Assembly (NCBI GenBank): GCA_041672385.1
Contig: JBAYZQ010000125.1
Coordinates: forward strand, 1-6,680
Origin: JBAYZQ01 sp041672385
Lineage (GTDB): Bacteria > Spirochaetota > Spirochaetia > Sphaerochaetales > Sphaerochaetaceae
Reading direction: 5' to 3'
Length of the DNA: 6,680 bases
The first letter of the stretch is position 1, and each line of letters opens with the position of its first letter. Of the stretch, positions 6,345 through 6,680 are shown piece by piece. The position numbers and the translations under genes are program-made. Below the pieces are notes generated by a model that was not told where the DNA came from, did no database searches, and saw only the letters and a program-made list of their open reading frames with translations.

Positions 6345-6350
6345 TATAAT
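6345..6350 (+). promoter_or_regulatory. -10 box of the right-end gene
   Basis: A perfect TATAAT lies 52 bp before the ATG at 6403. The position 17 bases upstream is only a T-run (6322-6329), so the -35 box is weak or the promoter is activator-dependent. The predicted start is near 6357, giving a leader of about 46 nt that holds the Shine-Dalgarno AAGGA (6390-6394), 8 nt before the ATG. Confidence 0.5.
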
Positions 6351-6369
6351 TATGATTCTTAAAATCATA
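6351..6369. repeat. 7-bp inverted repeat across the predicted transcription start
   Basis: TATGATT (6351-6357) and AATCATA (6363-6369) are exact reverse complements around the spacer CTTAA. The repeat begins immediately after the TATAAT box and spans the predicted +1, the classical place for a repressor site. Only its right half would be in the mRNA from that start, so it would act as DNA rather than as an RNA hairpin. Confidence 0.5.
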
Positions 6370-6402
6370 CAAAACCAAAAATTTTAATTAAGGAAATTTA
6401 AT

Positions 6403-6678
6403 ATGAACAAAAACTATTCAGAATTAACAGCAAAAATTATTAATTATCAAAATAGCAAACCTAATTCTAAAAAACACAAAACCTTAGAGGGAGAAATTTT
6501 AAATAGAATTAGATTAATTGTATATTTTGCCTATAAAAAGAACCCAAATATAAAGGAAGAAGATGCAGCTAGTTTTTTATTTTATTTTGAACCCAAAATT
6601 AGTCGAATTATTGAAAATTTCACTTTTGAACAAATAAGCTTTGAATGTTATTTAATTTCTATTATTAAAAGAGAATAA
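6403..6678 (+). CDS. Small sigma-70 region-2-like protein, function unknown
   Basis: A 91-residue reading frame with a good Shine-Dalgarno (AAGGA, 8 nt spacing) and stop TAA at 6676-6678, two bases before the window ends. Residues 34-90 follow the pattern of sigma-70/ECF region 2: a first helix like LVxxxA (LIVYFAYKK, 38-46), an EED-F segment (52-58) where sigma factors have the acidic D-x-x-x-E/F stretch, a helix ending in I-x-x-F (69-73), then SFECYLISIIKRE (79-91) in place of the usual SFxxWLxxIxR. No region 4 (DNA-binding helix-turn-helix) follows in this frame. From memory I think treponemes carry such orphan proteins, often longer, so this copy could be a short version or one cut by a stop or frameshift; the window edge prevents a decision. 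It is divergent from the HAD gene. The function is unknown, and the sigma likeness is my own pattern match. Confidence 0.75.
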   Translation: MNKNYSELTAKIINYQNSKPNSKKHKTLEGEILNRIRLIVYFAYKKNPNIKEEDAASFLFYFEPKISRIIENFTFEQISFECYLISIIKRE

Positions 6679-6680
6679 TA

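Overview
The window is strongly AT-rich and densely coded, with the standard bacterial code. It most likely comes from a spirochaete of the Treponema kind. That is an inference from three things: an exported lipoprotein joining an InlB-type B-repeat to BspA-type leucine-rich repeats, a relaxed lipobox, and a small sigma-region-2-like protein at the right end that resembles treponemal proteins from memory. No rRNA, tRNA, CRISPR array, IS element or phage gene is visible.

Left part, + strand: a very lysine-rich basic protein of unknown function (142-588) sits behind a near-consensus promoter. A 106-bp gap follows, holding a perfect 14-bp inverted repeat that overlaps the -35 box of the next promoter. 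That promoter drives the surface-type lipoprotein (695-1786), which lacks a Shine-Dalgarno sequence and appears to be transcribed from its own ATG.

Middle, - strand: three closely packed genes look like one operon, read from right to left. They are an acyl-CoA (AMP-forming) ligase (5298-3556), an MTA/SAH deaminase of the MtaD type (3515-2229) and a GtrA-family four-helix membrane protein (2227-1799). Gaps are 40 bp and 1 bp. The operon ends tail-to-tail with the lipoprotein gene. Its leader holds an inverted-repeat cluster that could be an operator, and a hairpin overlaps the ribosome binding site of the deaminase gene.

Right part: a HAD-superfamily (IIB-type) phosphatase on the - strand (6266-5487) is followed by a recognisable intrinsic terminator and preceded by a good promoter, again placed so that transcription would start at the ATG. 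Divergently, a 91-codon protein (6403-6678) resembles sigma-70 region 2 without any region 4.

Most genes are household or surface functions and I see no clear multi-gene novel system. The most distinctive signals are two SD-less genes with identical promoter-to-ATG geometry (predicted leaderless mRNAs), several inverted repeats placed on promoters or ribosome binding sites, and the orphan sigma-region-2-like protein.
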